DNA of 64,000 nucleotides from Arbacia lixula (Eukaryota; Echinodermata; Echinoidea; Arbacioida; Arbaciidae). The position numbers and the translations under genes are program-made. Where the stretch lies: positions 8,453,362 to 8,517,361 of the forward strand of contig OZ022584.1 in the NCBI GenBank assembly GCA_963669155.1, given 5' to 3'. This document shows, in pieces, positions 56,220-64,000 of this stretch. How positions within the stretch are numbered: the first letter of the stretch is position 1; each line of letters opens with the position of its first letter. Below the pieces are notes generated by a model that worked only from the letters and a program-made list of their open reading frames with translations, searched no databases and was not told the origin of the DNA.

Positions 56220-59200
56220 GTTTTTCTCTCTGTTGGATGAAAAAAATCACATTTTCCAGGCAAAACAACCCAACAAAATTCAGACAGTGGATTATGATAT
56301 TTTGGTCATGCATGTTCCTCAGTTGTGTGTAAAGTCTAAAGAGATTCATTTTAGCCAACTGTTGGGCCCTGGATGCATTTTAGGTATCATTTGTTGTCAA
56401 CCATATTTGCTTTTCATTAACTGTCATGCCTGTTTGTCCATAGCACTGTGCGGCTGGTTCTATGTTCCCCAAACGAAGACAAGTTGTTGACTTGCTGATC
56501 AGGAAAGGAGCCAACATTATGGACAAAAACAATGAGTAAGTCAATAAATAAGCATTTTTAAAAAAAATAAACAACTATATGTTTAGTCAAAAACACAAAA
56601 TTTATATGAAATGATATTTTGGTGTCCGCCATGTGTGTAGTCCTGACAAGGACGGTTGGGTTTATTATTTTGTAATTTTGAAAAGAACTGCTTAGAGATT
56701 GAGTTGAAACAAGAGTTTAAATCAGAATAATTTTTCTGAGAGTTTAGCTGTGAACAGAGCTACTCAAAAAGCAAGGGGGGGGGGGGGGAAATAAAATGGA
56801 GGTAGTCCATTCCAGAGTATTCCCATAATTACTCTTTCACTTTTACATGATTATGCAACATGACAATACTATATGTGTACTTTTTTTATTGTTTGGTTAA
56901 AATGAAAATAGTTTATTTTAGAAGCTACAAAGGCAATGGAAATTATAATATGAGTGTAATACTGTATATTTGTGTATTTGATTAGAAGCAATGTCCCAAA
57001 CTCTGTTGTGGTGAATAGAGGAACATAAACGAGTAAAATTGATGCTTTGTATGTAAAGTATTCCCTTGCCTTCTGAAGAAGTTAACTTAGAAAATATAGA
57101 AGTTATGGAAAATTGCCATCCTGACTATCATAACAAAATAAGTGGATACCTTTGATGTTTTATGTGGGAAGTACTGTAAGTCTTGTGTTCTTCTCCTCTT
57201 GTAGTGGTCTCTCTGCTCTACACATGGCAACCTGTAAGTCACACCTCGATGTCATGGAGATCTTGCTCAAGCATGATGTTAAGGTAAGACATTTTTTGAG
57301 TACCATTTTGAAACAATGGAGGCTAGGTCAATTGGTAAAACTTGGTCAACTTTCTGATGAGAATGAAACTAAAATGTTATGTTTGGCTAGGAAGTGGACC
57401 ATAGACTACATTGATATGATTTGTAATCATTTACAAATAACTGATTATTTTATTTTGCACGAGTAAATACGCACAAATTCCATAGAGCAACACTTTGTCT
57501 GGCACACAAAGGGTTGATAAAAATTATTTAATATCTTTTGCTGTGTGTATCATCATCCCATATGAAGTGCAAATTCTGCACATCAACCTGTTTGAAATGC
57601 CTGTATAATGTGTCAGCTCTAGAGCTGTCCATTACCTCCCAGGTTAACTCCAACATATTTATAATTCAGATCTACTTCGAATTACCACCCGAATTGTGAT
57701 ATGTTCATGTCCAATAGCAAATGTTTCCTCCCAGAGTAAATCGGTGGACAACCTATTTGATTCACTCAAGTTTTCTGGTTTAGAATACTTCACATAGTCC
57801 CTAGACCAGAATACTCTTCCAGCAGATGTTTATCAAATGGAGCATACACAGTTCCCTATGTTGATTTTACAAATGATGTTTTCTGTATGCTTGCTCTCAG
57901 GTGAACTGCACGGACAACCTAGGTCAGACACCCCTGCATCATGCAGCCAGAGATGACCTGACAGAGGCCTGCAAGCTGCTGCTGTCGTATGGGGCAGACA
58001 CGGGGGCCATGTGTAGACAGGGCCTCACACCCAGCCAGCTGGCCTCAGACTCCATCCAGAAGATCCTTCAAGGTGACTGACTCCTCAATGCCAAGGGCCA
58101 TACTAAAGCTGTGAATTTGGGGGACATTCTCAACCCTCTCAGTACCATTCATTTCAATTCCAACACATTCTACTGCCTATAGGACTTAGAGATGTAACCC
58201 TCGTAGTACCATCCATTTCAATTCCAACACATTCTACTGCCTATAGGACTTAGAGATGTAACCCTTGTAGTACCATCCATTTCAATTCCAACACATTCTA
58301 CTGCCTATAGGACTTAGAGATGTAACCCTTGTAGTACCATCCATTTCAATTCCAACACATTCTACTGCCTATAGGACTTAGAGATGTAACCCTCGTAGTA
58401 CCATCCATTTCAATTCCAACACATTCTACTGCCTATAGGACTAAGAGATGTAACCTTTGTAGTACCATCCATTGATAGTCCCATGTCAACTCCAACACAG
58501 TATATTACCTATGGGGGTTAACCCTGTCAGTACCATCCATAAATCCAACATAGTGTTTTACCAATCGGACTGAGAGGATTAAGCCTAAGCACATTCAGCA
58601 ACAGTGAAATCTGTATGCAAAGACTGATCAGAAGAATATACTGAATATAATCTCGAATGAGCAGGTGGTCTTCTTGTGCAGCAATTTCAATAAAAATACA
58701 GCTTTCAACATTATTCACTTAGTTTCAATGATCAAGTGAAGAGGCATTTACAAAATTGTTTTTTAACATGCCCTGACAATAGCCTAACAAGCTATTTCTA
58801 TTTCTTTCTTCTCGCAGCGGAGGACCAAAGGATGTCTGTAACTGATGAGACTATGCAATTCCTGGAGGCTGCCAAAGCTGGTGACCTAGATACCATGAAG
58901 GTAAATGCCCTGACACAACTCTGATTTTAGGTGTTGTTTCTTGTTGGCCTGTTATCACTTATTGTCCTGCTCTTCCAATACTAAACCACAGCATTGTCTC
59001 CATGCTTGCTAGGGCTCATGTGAAACTCCAACTTGCTACTTCACATGCAAGATTCATGTGAACTAAACTACTCAGCACTAATCCAGTGCTGCAACATACA
59101 TGAATAAATGACACCCTTTTTCTGTCTCAAGATATATGAATATCAGGTTAAGCAACATATAGCATGTTTTGATACGTTGTTTAACCCTAATACTCCCGGG

Positions 59201-62200
59201 GTATTTCAAAGCTTGTTATTACCGGGGGGTGGGGGGCCCGATTGCCTCAAAATTTTGCACAAGGGTAAAGAATTATGTAATCTACAAAGTTGTATAGCTA
59301 AATTTACGAAAGTCCTTTTATTTTTTTTAACTAATTAATTTATGCTAATTTATGCGAGAAATCATAGATTTTGGTATTTCTCACTAAATAAAGCCTCAGG
59401 AATAGCAATTTTTGGTACAAATGTCTTTCATAACTCCCTCATCAATTCTTGAAAGAAAAAGAAATTTCAGTGACATGTGTTCGGTAAACGTAATCTGACA
59501 CCCGCACGGTAGGTCCGATCGCCATAAATTTGGTATCAAAATGTGCGGGAAGGATCAGAAAAAAAAGTCAAGAAATTTAGTTTCGAAATATTGAGGCGTT
59601 AGGAAGTACAGACAAAACTTCGACAGGGGGGGAGGGGGGGGGGCATAATGGCCCCCCCGGGAGGATTAGGGTTAAGGAAAATGTGTATGCTTTTTTTTTT
59701 TCATGAGCTTGATTGGCATGTCAGTGGATTGAATGAAGTTAATGTGCCCTGGTTCCCTACGAACTGAGACCCTTAGTTACAGTTGAGGCCAAAAGTTTAC
59801 ATACACCCATGGAATTCATTGAAATTTGTTCGCTTGCCAAACATCGTAAAATTTACTATATCTTCAGAAATATGAATACTACCATGACGAATTTGGTATT
59901 AAATGAACAAGCGTATTAAGCTCTTTCATAGATTTGGGATGCCGTTGGGATTAAATTATACTTCTGGTGGAATTTTCTTTGAAGAAAAAAGAGTAATATT
60001 TGTGCCAGATGTATTTTATTGTTTGTTATAATATTTTCAAACATCGTTTCATAGAAACATATAAATGTAAAATCTATGATTTATATTACATTTCTGTAAT
60101 GATATGTCACCACTGAACAAAAAAGTGTAATCTCAAATGCTTGTGTTGAGAAGTAACTAACACAAATATGAAATGTTTTTGTCAAGTTTTTATATTTAAT
60201 TTGTCTAAAATATGCAGAATTTTTGGGGAACAATGACACCTAAATATTTTTCAGCTCCTGATGACAAAGCAATGCGATGAAGGGGCATGACATACTTATT
60301 TGTTTGATATCAAATTCATCATGATAGCACAAATATTTTATAAGATACAGTAAATTTCATGATGTTTGGCAAGTGTCAACTTTTCTTTGAATTTCCTGGG
60401 TGTATGTAAACTCCTGGCCTCAAATGTATATACATATTTATATTAACACTTGAGACCCTTAGTTATATACATATTTATATTAACATTTTGCATTAACACT
60501 GATCCATGTTGGCACTTAGTAATACACACAAATCTCAAAGAGTAAAGGCTTTGTCTGGAAGAGAAAGGGTTTAATGAGCTGTTTGTGTGTGTGCTCCTAG
60601 GCCATGGTGGAGAACAGCAAGCATCTGGTCAACTGCTGTGACAAGGAAGGCAGGCACTCTACGCCGCTCCACTTTGCCGCAGGCTACAACAGGGTAGCGG
60701 TGGTGGAGTACCTGCTCAACAATGGTGCTTACGTCCATGCCAAAGACAAAGGGTGAGTTCACACACATACACACACACACACACACACAAGCACTTGTTG
60801 CTTACCAAGGCCAGTAGTGAGACCAGGGTGGCTCAGTATGTCGTTTTCCGTAATGTATTCACATTTCTGTCCCTAACTGCGTAGAAATTCACTATGACAC
60901 CTACCTGCTTTTTTCAATTCAGTTTCAATGGGTAGAATGTATTTTGAATCTTTTAGTTGTTGCTAGTCTGACAAATTTCTGATAAGCTTTGTTGTTATCA
61001 TTAGTAGTGTATTGTTTGAACGACATGCATAACTTTTGCATTCATAACAGAGTGGTGTATTTGTAGAGAATTTTGTCTCGCATGGGCAAGAGTATGAATG
61101 TCCCTCAAGACTGGTTAAGAGGTGCCAAATAACTTCTGGCAAACTCACCATAACTGGATGGAATTTAAGACATGTAAAACTTGTCAACACATTGATGAAC
61201 CAATCTAAATACCGCTGTCTATGACTTGCCTATTTCATTCAGGGGCCTGGTTCCTTTACACAATGCCTGCTCCTTTGGGCACTATGAAGTCACCGAGCTG
61301 CTGTTGAAGCGAGGTGCCCTGGTCAATGCGGCTGACCTCTGGAAGTTCACCCCTCTCCACGAGGCTGCAGCGAAAGGGAAATATGACATCTGTAAACTCC
61401 TCCTGCAGGTGAGAATCAAGCACATTCTTCAGATGTTACACTTATTAATCGGAACACTGTTTTTTGGGATGGTGGTTGAAATGATGACAACTCTATCCTC
61501 AGTTCTGGGCACCACTCCTGTACATCAGGATATGTATATTTGGGTTTGTTTAAACTAGGAAAATGATATATAAAAACAAAGTATTGTTATTGTGAATAGA
61601 TGATGTATATAGAAGGAATGCTGTTCCTCGGAGATACTAGTCCTGCATCACCTGACTCCAGATCTGGGCCCTGTTGCATAAAACTCACCATTGATGGTAA
61701 CTTTGCTACCAATGGCAACTTCAATGGCAACCTTAAAATTGATTGGCTGTCGAGTGGTGTTGCCATGGTAGCTACCATTGATGGCAGAGATACCATTAAG
61801 GGTAAGTTTTATGCAACAGGGCCCTGATGAGTTTTAAAGCATGATTATGAATATAGAGGACTGTTCTCATTTTCTTATGATGTTTCTCCCTTCTCCCAGC
61901 ATGGTGCTGATGTGAGCAAGAAGAACCGAGATGGCCACACCCCCCTCAACCTGGTCAAGGAGGGGGACCAGGACATCCAGGACCTCTTGAGGGGTGACGC
62001 TGCCCTCCTGGACGCCGCCAAGAAGGGGTGTCTGGCCAGGGTGCAGAAGCTAGTGACGGGGGACAACATCAACTGCCGAGACTCCCAGGGCAGGAACTCC
62101 ACCCCACTCCATCTAGCTGGTGAGTGCAGTACAGTGAAACCGGCTCTAGCCACCACCTGTATAGAAAGACCACCTGTCTAGTAAGGCCACTGCAGACAAC

Positions 62201-63974
62201 ACAATTTTGCCATGATTCTTCAGTCGTAAGGGCTTACGACATGACATGTGACATCACCTTCTTTCACACATCCAATGATAGAGTCCTACAATTCAGCCAG
62301 TTGCAGAGTTGTACGGGTCATAGGATTGTGTCGTCTGTGGCCTCCTGTAAAGACCACAATTTTTGTTTCCCTGGAATACCGTTTCTAATTGAAACCTGTA
62401 TTACAATAACCTGTATATTAAAAACACCAATGAAGACCACATGTTTTGACTCTCCTGAGCATTCTTTATATACAGGTTTCACAGTACAGCTCACATGGGT
62501 TGCTTATCTTTAAAAAAAAAGCTAGACATTTAGTCACTAGAAGTCACTAGACATTATTTCTTGTTTATATTGTTGATTTTTTTGTGTATAAACAATGTTC
62601 CTTTTGAGTGATATTAAGGCCTAGGACAAAAAAAAAGTCATAAATCTTAGTCTTGAGCAAAATTTACTACAGCAGCATAAAGATGTGATATCACAAGTTC
62701 CATCACATTCTATCTGGCATAGAACTGGTAATGCTGACTGATTGTATGTTGTTTTTGTTATTCAACTTGCAGCTGGCTACAACAATGTAGAAGTAGCTGA
62801 GTATCTGTTGGAGCATGGAGCCGATGTGAATGCCAGGGACAAGGGAGGTTTGATTCCACTTCACAATGCTTCATCATATGGGGTGAGTGAGGATTACGTC
62901 ATAATCACAATGTAAATGACAGATGCATGTTTCTATAATTTCTTTTAGTTAAATTATGACAACATCTCCTTTTTGATTTTTCATAACTACTCTTTTCTCT
63001 CATTTTTTTCCTCCAGCATCTGGACATAGCTGCCCTACTCATCAAGCATAAAACGTGTGTGAATGCCGTAGATCGCTGGAACTTCACTCCTCTACATGAA
63101 GCTGCCCAGAAGGGCCGTACACAACTCTGTGCCCTACTTGTAAGTGTGCATAGCAGACCGTTCATGATGATCTACTGTACACTAGAATCCCATTACTGCT
63201 ACAGGGGACAGAAAGTCCTGAAGAAGATACGTTGAGCATGATGAGGATAGTATGAAACTCATTTTGGAACATATTATGACAGCATGAGAATGAGTTTTAA
63301 TGAGCAAGAATGAAAATGTTGAATTTAATTCAAATCTGCATTGTCTTTGTGTCCCCTTTATCCCCAATGTAAAATCCTTACAGCTTGCCCATGGAGCCGA
63401 CCCAACCATGAAAAACCAAGAAGGTCAAACGCCACTCGACCTGTCTACAGCAGATGATGTACGATCTCTCCTAGTGGACGCACTACCTCCGACTGCCCTA
63501 AAATCGCCTTCCTCCCTCCCTGCACCCACAACAACGCCCACCACACCCAATCCTCCCACCCTCAACCCAGGTATCCGAACAGCTGGTATGGGTGTCAGCG
63601 CGCCGTCGCCCAACCCTACCTTCCGGCCTGCTTCGGCGCCAGCCGCTGCTGGGTCCACCATCAGTAAGGCCGCTGGGGTGCTGGCCAGCATTGCTGGTGG
63701 CAGCGGTGGGATCGCTGGTATCACAGGTGGCAGCGGTGGGATCATTGGTGTGCCTGGTTCCGCCGGTGCCATCGGTGCTGGTAAAGGAATTGGTGGGGCG
63801 GTTGGCGGTGTAGGAGCCATTGCGCCGGTTGGACAGCCCACGCTGCAAGGGGATGGCGGCGTCAAGTTTGAGCGTCTTGCGGTAGAAGGGAACAACCCTA
63901 TGGACATCAGTGTCAGCGCCTTCCTCAGCAACATGCAGCTTGATCACCTCAGAGATATATTTGAGAAAGAACAA
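44534..63974 (+). CDS. TNKS: Tankyrase (5' part: ankyrin clusters, linker, start of SAM)
   Basis: Seventeen exons join in frame: 44534-44723, 51799-52023, 52809-53017, 53467-53561, 54495-54632, 55401-55516, 55824-55945, 56444-56535, 57205-57283, 57901-58072, 58818-58900, 60601-60752, 61243-61408, 61900-62119, 62773-62882, 63017-63139 and 63384-63974. They encode 961 residues and continue past the window. Residues 22-795 are the five ankyrin repeat clusters that bind target peptides ([44 protein letters not shown]). Residues 796-935 are a linker that is Pro/Thr-rich and then Gly/Ala/Ile-rich. Residues 941-961 ([20 protein letters not shown]) begin the SAM domain used for polymerisation. The catalytic PARP domain is not in the window. 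The N-terminus is short, as in TNKS2, without a His-Pro-Ser tract. In other animals tankyrase poly-ADP-ribosylates axin, telomere and spindle proteins. The ATG has an AAAATGGC context. Intron 1 holds a 6.5-kb LINE. Confidence 0.95.
44957..45175. mobile_element. MITE family C, copy 4 (left arm)
   Basis: AAGTTCACCCTGAAATTATT, AAGGTTTGACGAAAATCGGT, GATGTCACATGCAAGGTGCT and CTCCCATAATATGTTGTGTA follow the family order. The right arm is missing. It lies in tankyrase intron 1, just before the LINE. Confidence 0.7.
45772..48045 (+). CDS. LINE ORF1: twin PHD fingers plus coiled coil
   Basis: The 757-residue protein has two zinc-binding PHD-type fingers: residues about 27-76 ([18 protein letters not shown], then WIHFEC, then CELC) and about 116-170 ([18 protein letters not shown], then WFHPKC, then CPSC). 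An acidic Ser/Thr/Gln stretch follows. A likely coiled coil ([16 protein letters not shown] onward) spans roughly 312-405, and then come more than 300 residues rich in Ser, Pro, His and Arg. PHD domains are known in ORF1 of some CR1-group LINEs. The coiled coil would allow multimerisation, and the basic tail could bind RNA (inference). The ATG (ATGTGCAATGCGACC) is followed closely by the first finger, so this start is likely. It overlaps ORF2 by a few bases at its stop codon. Confidence 0.85.
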   Translation: MCNATKLTCSIANPSCHCKGKDREATCPICDTHACTETVQCAHCSLWIHFECTTLSDDNIASLKTDTSKPFTCELCKHLPLESTADTSPTLQVSEQPSTSPVQTKLRTPHSEQCTDCPLCHQAANVDSIECTSCGCWFHPKCFLDTYSPTQLITLIVDEVDDFICPSCAHPRSSDAGAPQVSEDGTAPDIGSDSQTASTQDTLTDQSQETVMEEAYQRGRSLEVYPSDPQLTRDAHPQKSQITSNSHQESVCGEGSEVNLKQASATEKGLENELPDARTPKADHCRTAEGGVLFTNCKDGSTQTQQSGPCTACMSLKKDKDSLINELKSHRTLSTTVSLENESLLKDIKLLRQELNVSKGMRLEDTRNMQHYHDKINKMDQALSAKQEELNACLLRLDFLSATCLQNGINISLPGSSPTSQPGPIPVHPNRFTGLSVDPCNSANEAAEEAGRSSTHPTRPSHQDHRPTRGETGNTQPVLLHPPSRGSYMSTGQTHLSRGGSSHHQSSPQRTDHKHTGRPHNLGALGHSHVRTNQGGPSSLGPTESIPHYDHQRHSHRDRNYSYNRPPTSHSRDLPLPPGIPQSPRGPSGGSAKMSHRFPRGSSRGNSHPSSNSTASTESQSPRGSPRRTSHMPSRLPPNTAQPTESTAQSFRQSHLTFNPEYPAHWPHKNHPSCPPKFSQSPQSQSPGNLPSFRPGRASAASHRHILQQALQKTVATLDLLALPRSLQDPTIIDNIISHHKQILHLTTLSLNKLEHC
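48039..51596 (+). CDS. LINE ORF2: APE endonuclease plus reverse transcriptase
   Basis: About 1185 residues. An APE-type endonuclease (residues about 5-245) has [21 protein letters not shown] and NTSDHFPV. The reverse transcriptase (about 525-800) has [44 protein letters not shown] (motif A Asp), [13 protein letters not shown] and [10 protein letters not shown] (motif C Asp pair, with Leu where Tyr or Phe is usual). A C-terminal Cys-His motif, [18 protein letters not shown], starts near 1077. The frame opens at 47802 in the -1 frame relative to ORF1 and has no ATG before 48381, which lies inside the endonuclease. The position at 48039 is a TTG overlapping the ORF1 stop, so termination-reinitiation or frameshifting is inferred. 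No disabling change is seen. Confidence 0.88.
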   Translation: MLRAHLNLTTLNTRGFSSNSPFIRELLNNSDILLVQEHWLHHSDLHELDCLSQDFEVHAKAYDSDTPLVFHSHRGKEGLATYFRKNLSTKATLIETNNSRLLVTKLAGGIGEEHMVICNVYLPCGVDKHSLSEYQMTLSTLSHLHSMHENCSFIVGGDLNVDVGSRSSKKPTKKLLRDFLEREDLVCLSTILGSRDDFTFQKDDGSCRSNIDSFLVPSAYTPHCTGYRVMNEIPLNTSDHFPVTVKILIQRMAVRAEGKRAVRGRSGKRIERPKIFWDRLTRSDTLSTYTHPMEDKAADLFRSFNIINLDPSLIEDVLRSLCQDMLHHSLKLPHSLQKHRKNEDKCWTGSVNTAYRLALDVWRQWKDSGGSKLNNPLWLNHLAAKKNFRATLRQSRACRRNCRLAEIESMSNSDPKAFARLVKRKANCETAILRHGEKTYEGPGVLEGWCTYFTNLSSAGYDDSAQDPPVSRQDGSGNTSGDRQDGEINSPETDSLNAHTVQMGWFRPFSSADMDHALHNLKPGKAAGHDNISPEHVRHLGPISRLLLLHLLNSCILHGFVPSVLKQGLIIPIHKGKGKPREDPSNYRGITLSPTIAKILELLLKPQIEGPLSSNNTPDELQFGFQKGKSCMLASLSLTCITDYNASSKKPTLVALLDAQKAFDVVWHKGLFAKLQQLGVNQTVCAIIAESYRGSESRVLWQGETSDEISQHRGVKQGSVLSPLLYITYVNGLIEALRQSGLGCKINGCYAGTILLADDVALLSNTPSELQEMLDVVAAYATTWKYTINAQKSAIVIVHSRYYKAPTRSWKLGGITIPVKDSHPHLGILKSTASLDPTRNMIDTGYQTFFSLNGANHGPNRLLPPTCGKLWTTFVLPRMLYGAPLYRLTQRNLKVLDQAQAVLFKSILGLPTSAADEVIYLLLALKPISLAVHEATLLLIGQVISLPMDRFERRTLLSCVLAKTLMISYWNAILEQYNLPDLPSLLYSPPDYRHWKRLVKHQVNRAHDDNLMCAVQTKSSLHFWKEIGSIGTHSLFPRHISSPHLRQALILRNQLVSNTYLTQKRLCTIKKASSDTCLLCKENTEDTVHFVGYCPVLVVQRQRFKNILSGGSLSHLSAAFDEAIPHEFCLAVLFLPRVYLPTVEKDNLLIVTLNFIHKIHHHRSVSLQIEKESSATGRRGITLLK
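56178..56214. repeat. (CT)n microsatellite
   Basis: About 35 bases of CT repeat in tankyrase intron 7, between exons 7 and 8. Confidence 0.93.
58138..58535. repeat. 64-bp minisatellite, about six units
   Basis: The phrase GTAGTACCATCCATT recurs at 58203, 58267, 58331, 58395 and 58459, exactly 64 bases apart, with AACACATTCTACTGCCTATA in each unit. The central units are nearly identical and both outer ones are diverged. It lies in tankyrase intron 10, just after exon 10. Confidence 0.95.
59181..59675. mobile_element. TTAA-flanked MITE, CCCTAATACTCCCGGGG ends
   Basis: TTAACCCTAATACTCCCGGG at left and CCCGGGAGGATTAGGGTTAA at right are inverted repeats with TTAA at the outer edges. The 495-bp interior is non-coding with G and C runs. 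It lies in tankyrase intron 11. Confidence 0.75.
59780..60426. mobile_element. Tc1-type non-autonomous element with Sleeping Beauty-like ends
   Basis: The left end is CAGTTGAGGCCAAAAGTTTA followed by CATACACCC; the right end is its inverse with few changes. Similarity between the arms extends over about 80 bp (CTTGCCAAACATC, AAATTTACT). TA flanks both sides. The ends closely resemble Sleeping Beauty-group Tc1 termini (CAGTTGAAGTCGGAAGTTTA). 647 bp with no transposase: an internally deleted derivative. Confidence 0.82.
60838..61055. mobile_element. MITE family A, copy in tankyrase intron 12
   Basis: TTTTCCGTAATGTATTCACA, CCCTAACTGCGTAG, AGTTTCAATGGGTAGAATG, TTAGTTGTTGCTAG, GTATTGTTTGAACGACATGC and GCATTCATAAC follow the family A order, with moderate divergence. 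Confidence 0.72.
61666..61824. mobile_element. MITE, GGGCCCTGTTGCATAAAA ends
   Basis: The left end GGGCCCTGTTGCATAAAACT and its exact inverse at right bound a 159-bp element with ACCATTGATGG palindromes inside. It lies in tankyrase intron 13. Confidence 0.8.
62183..62343. mobile_element. MITE family H, copy 2
   Basis: AAGGCCACTGCAGACAACAC at left faces ATTGTGTCGTCTGTGGCCT at right. The interior shares CAGTCGTAAGGGC and GTTGCAGAGTTGTACG with the copy at 16.55 kb. It lies in tankyrase intron 14, just after exon 14. Confidence 0.72.
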
Positions 63975-64000
63975 GTAAGCAGCTTTACCAAGAAGATTAA

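Noticed and set aside
63425-63974. Long minus-strand ORFs over the last tankyrase exon
   Set aside because: Antisense shadows of the Gly/Ala/Pro-rich linker exon, whose plus-strand frame is confirmed by its neighbours.

Overview
The window looks like nuclear DNA of a marine invertebrate deuterostome, most likely an echinoderm (inference). It is AT-rich, has short exons in long introns, is crowded with small inverted-repeat transposons, and carries metazoan genes (NSMCE2, tankyrase) plus an EGF/C-type-lectin gene of the kind common in echinoderms. I saw no viral element, rRNA, tRNA or CRISPR array. All exon joins were made by eye from splice consensus, reading-frame continuity and protein similarity.

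Layout. From 1 to 3.4 kb there is repeat-rich DNA downstream of NSMCE2. From 3380 to 9656 (minus strand) lies a complete five-exon NSMCE2 (SMC5/6 SUMO ligase). Its first intron holds a Tc1 transposon inserted in an older MITE, and the Tc1 transposase gene is itself split by a retroposon. A CpG-rich probable promoter lies at 9.8-10.0 kb. From 10 to 14.4 kb is intergenic DNA with MITEs and simple repeats. From 14424 to 36388 (minus strand) is an 11-exon gene for a secreted protein: signal peptide, Cys-containing module, EGF domain, six duplicated Thr-rich exons and a C-type lectin domain. Its introns hold hAT-like MITEs, two RTE LINE pieces, tandem repeats and LINE fragments. From 36.4 to 44.5 kb is intergenic repeat DNA. 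From 44534 to the window end (plus strand) are 17 exons of tankyrase, covering the ankyrin clusters, a linker and the start of the SAM domain; the rest of SAM and the PARP domain lie beyond the window. Tankyrase intron 1 contains a LINE with two long open frames and a PHD-finger ORF1.

The host genes are not an operon. NSMCE2 and the lectin gene run the same way, and the lectin gene and tankyrase diverge from an 8-kb spacer. NSMCE2 acts in genome maintenance, tankyrase in ADP-ribosylation (Wnt/axin, telomere, spindle), and the lectin outside the cell, so no shared pathway is implied. The striking parts of the window are the LINE whose ORF2 has no usable ATG, the Thr-rich exon array with its new-looking domain order, and a nested MITE record that includes a family with 7-bp target duplications.
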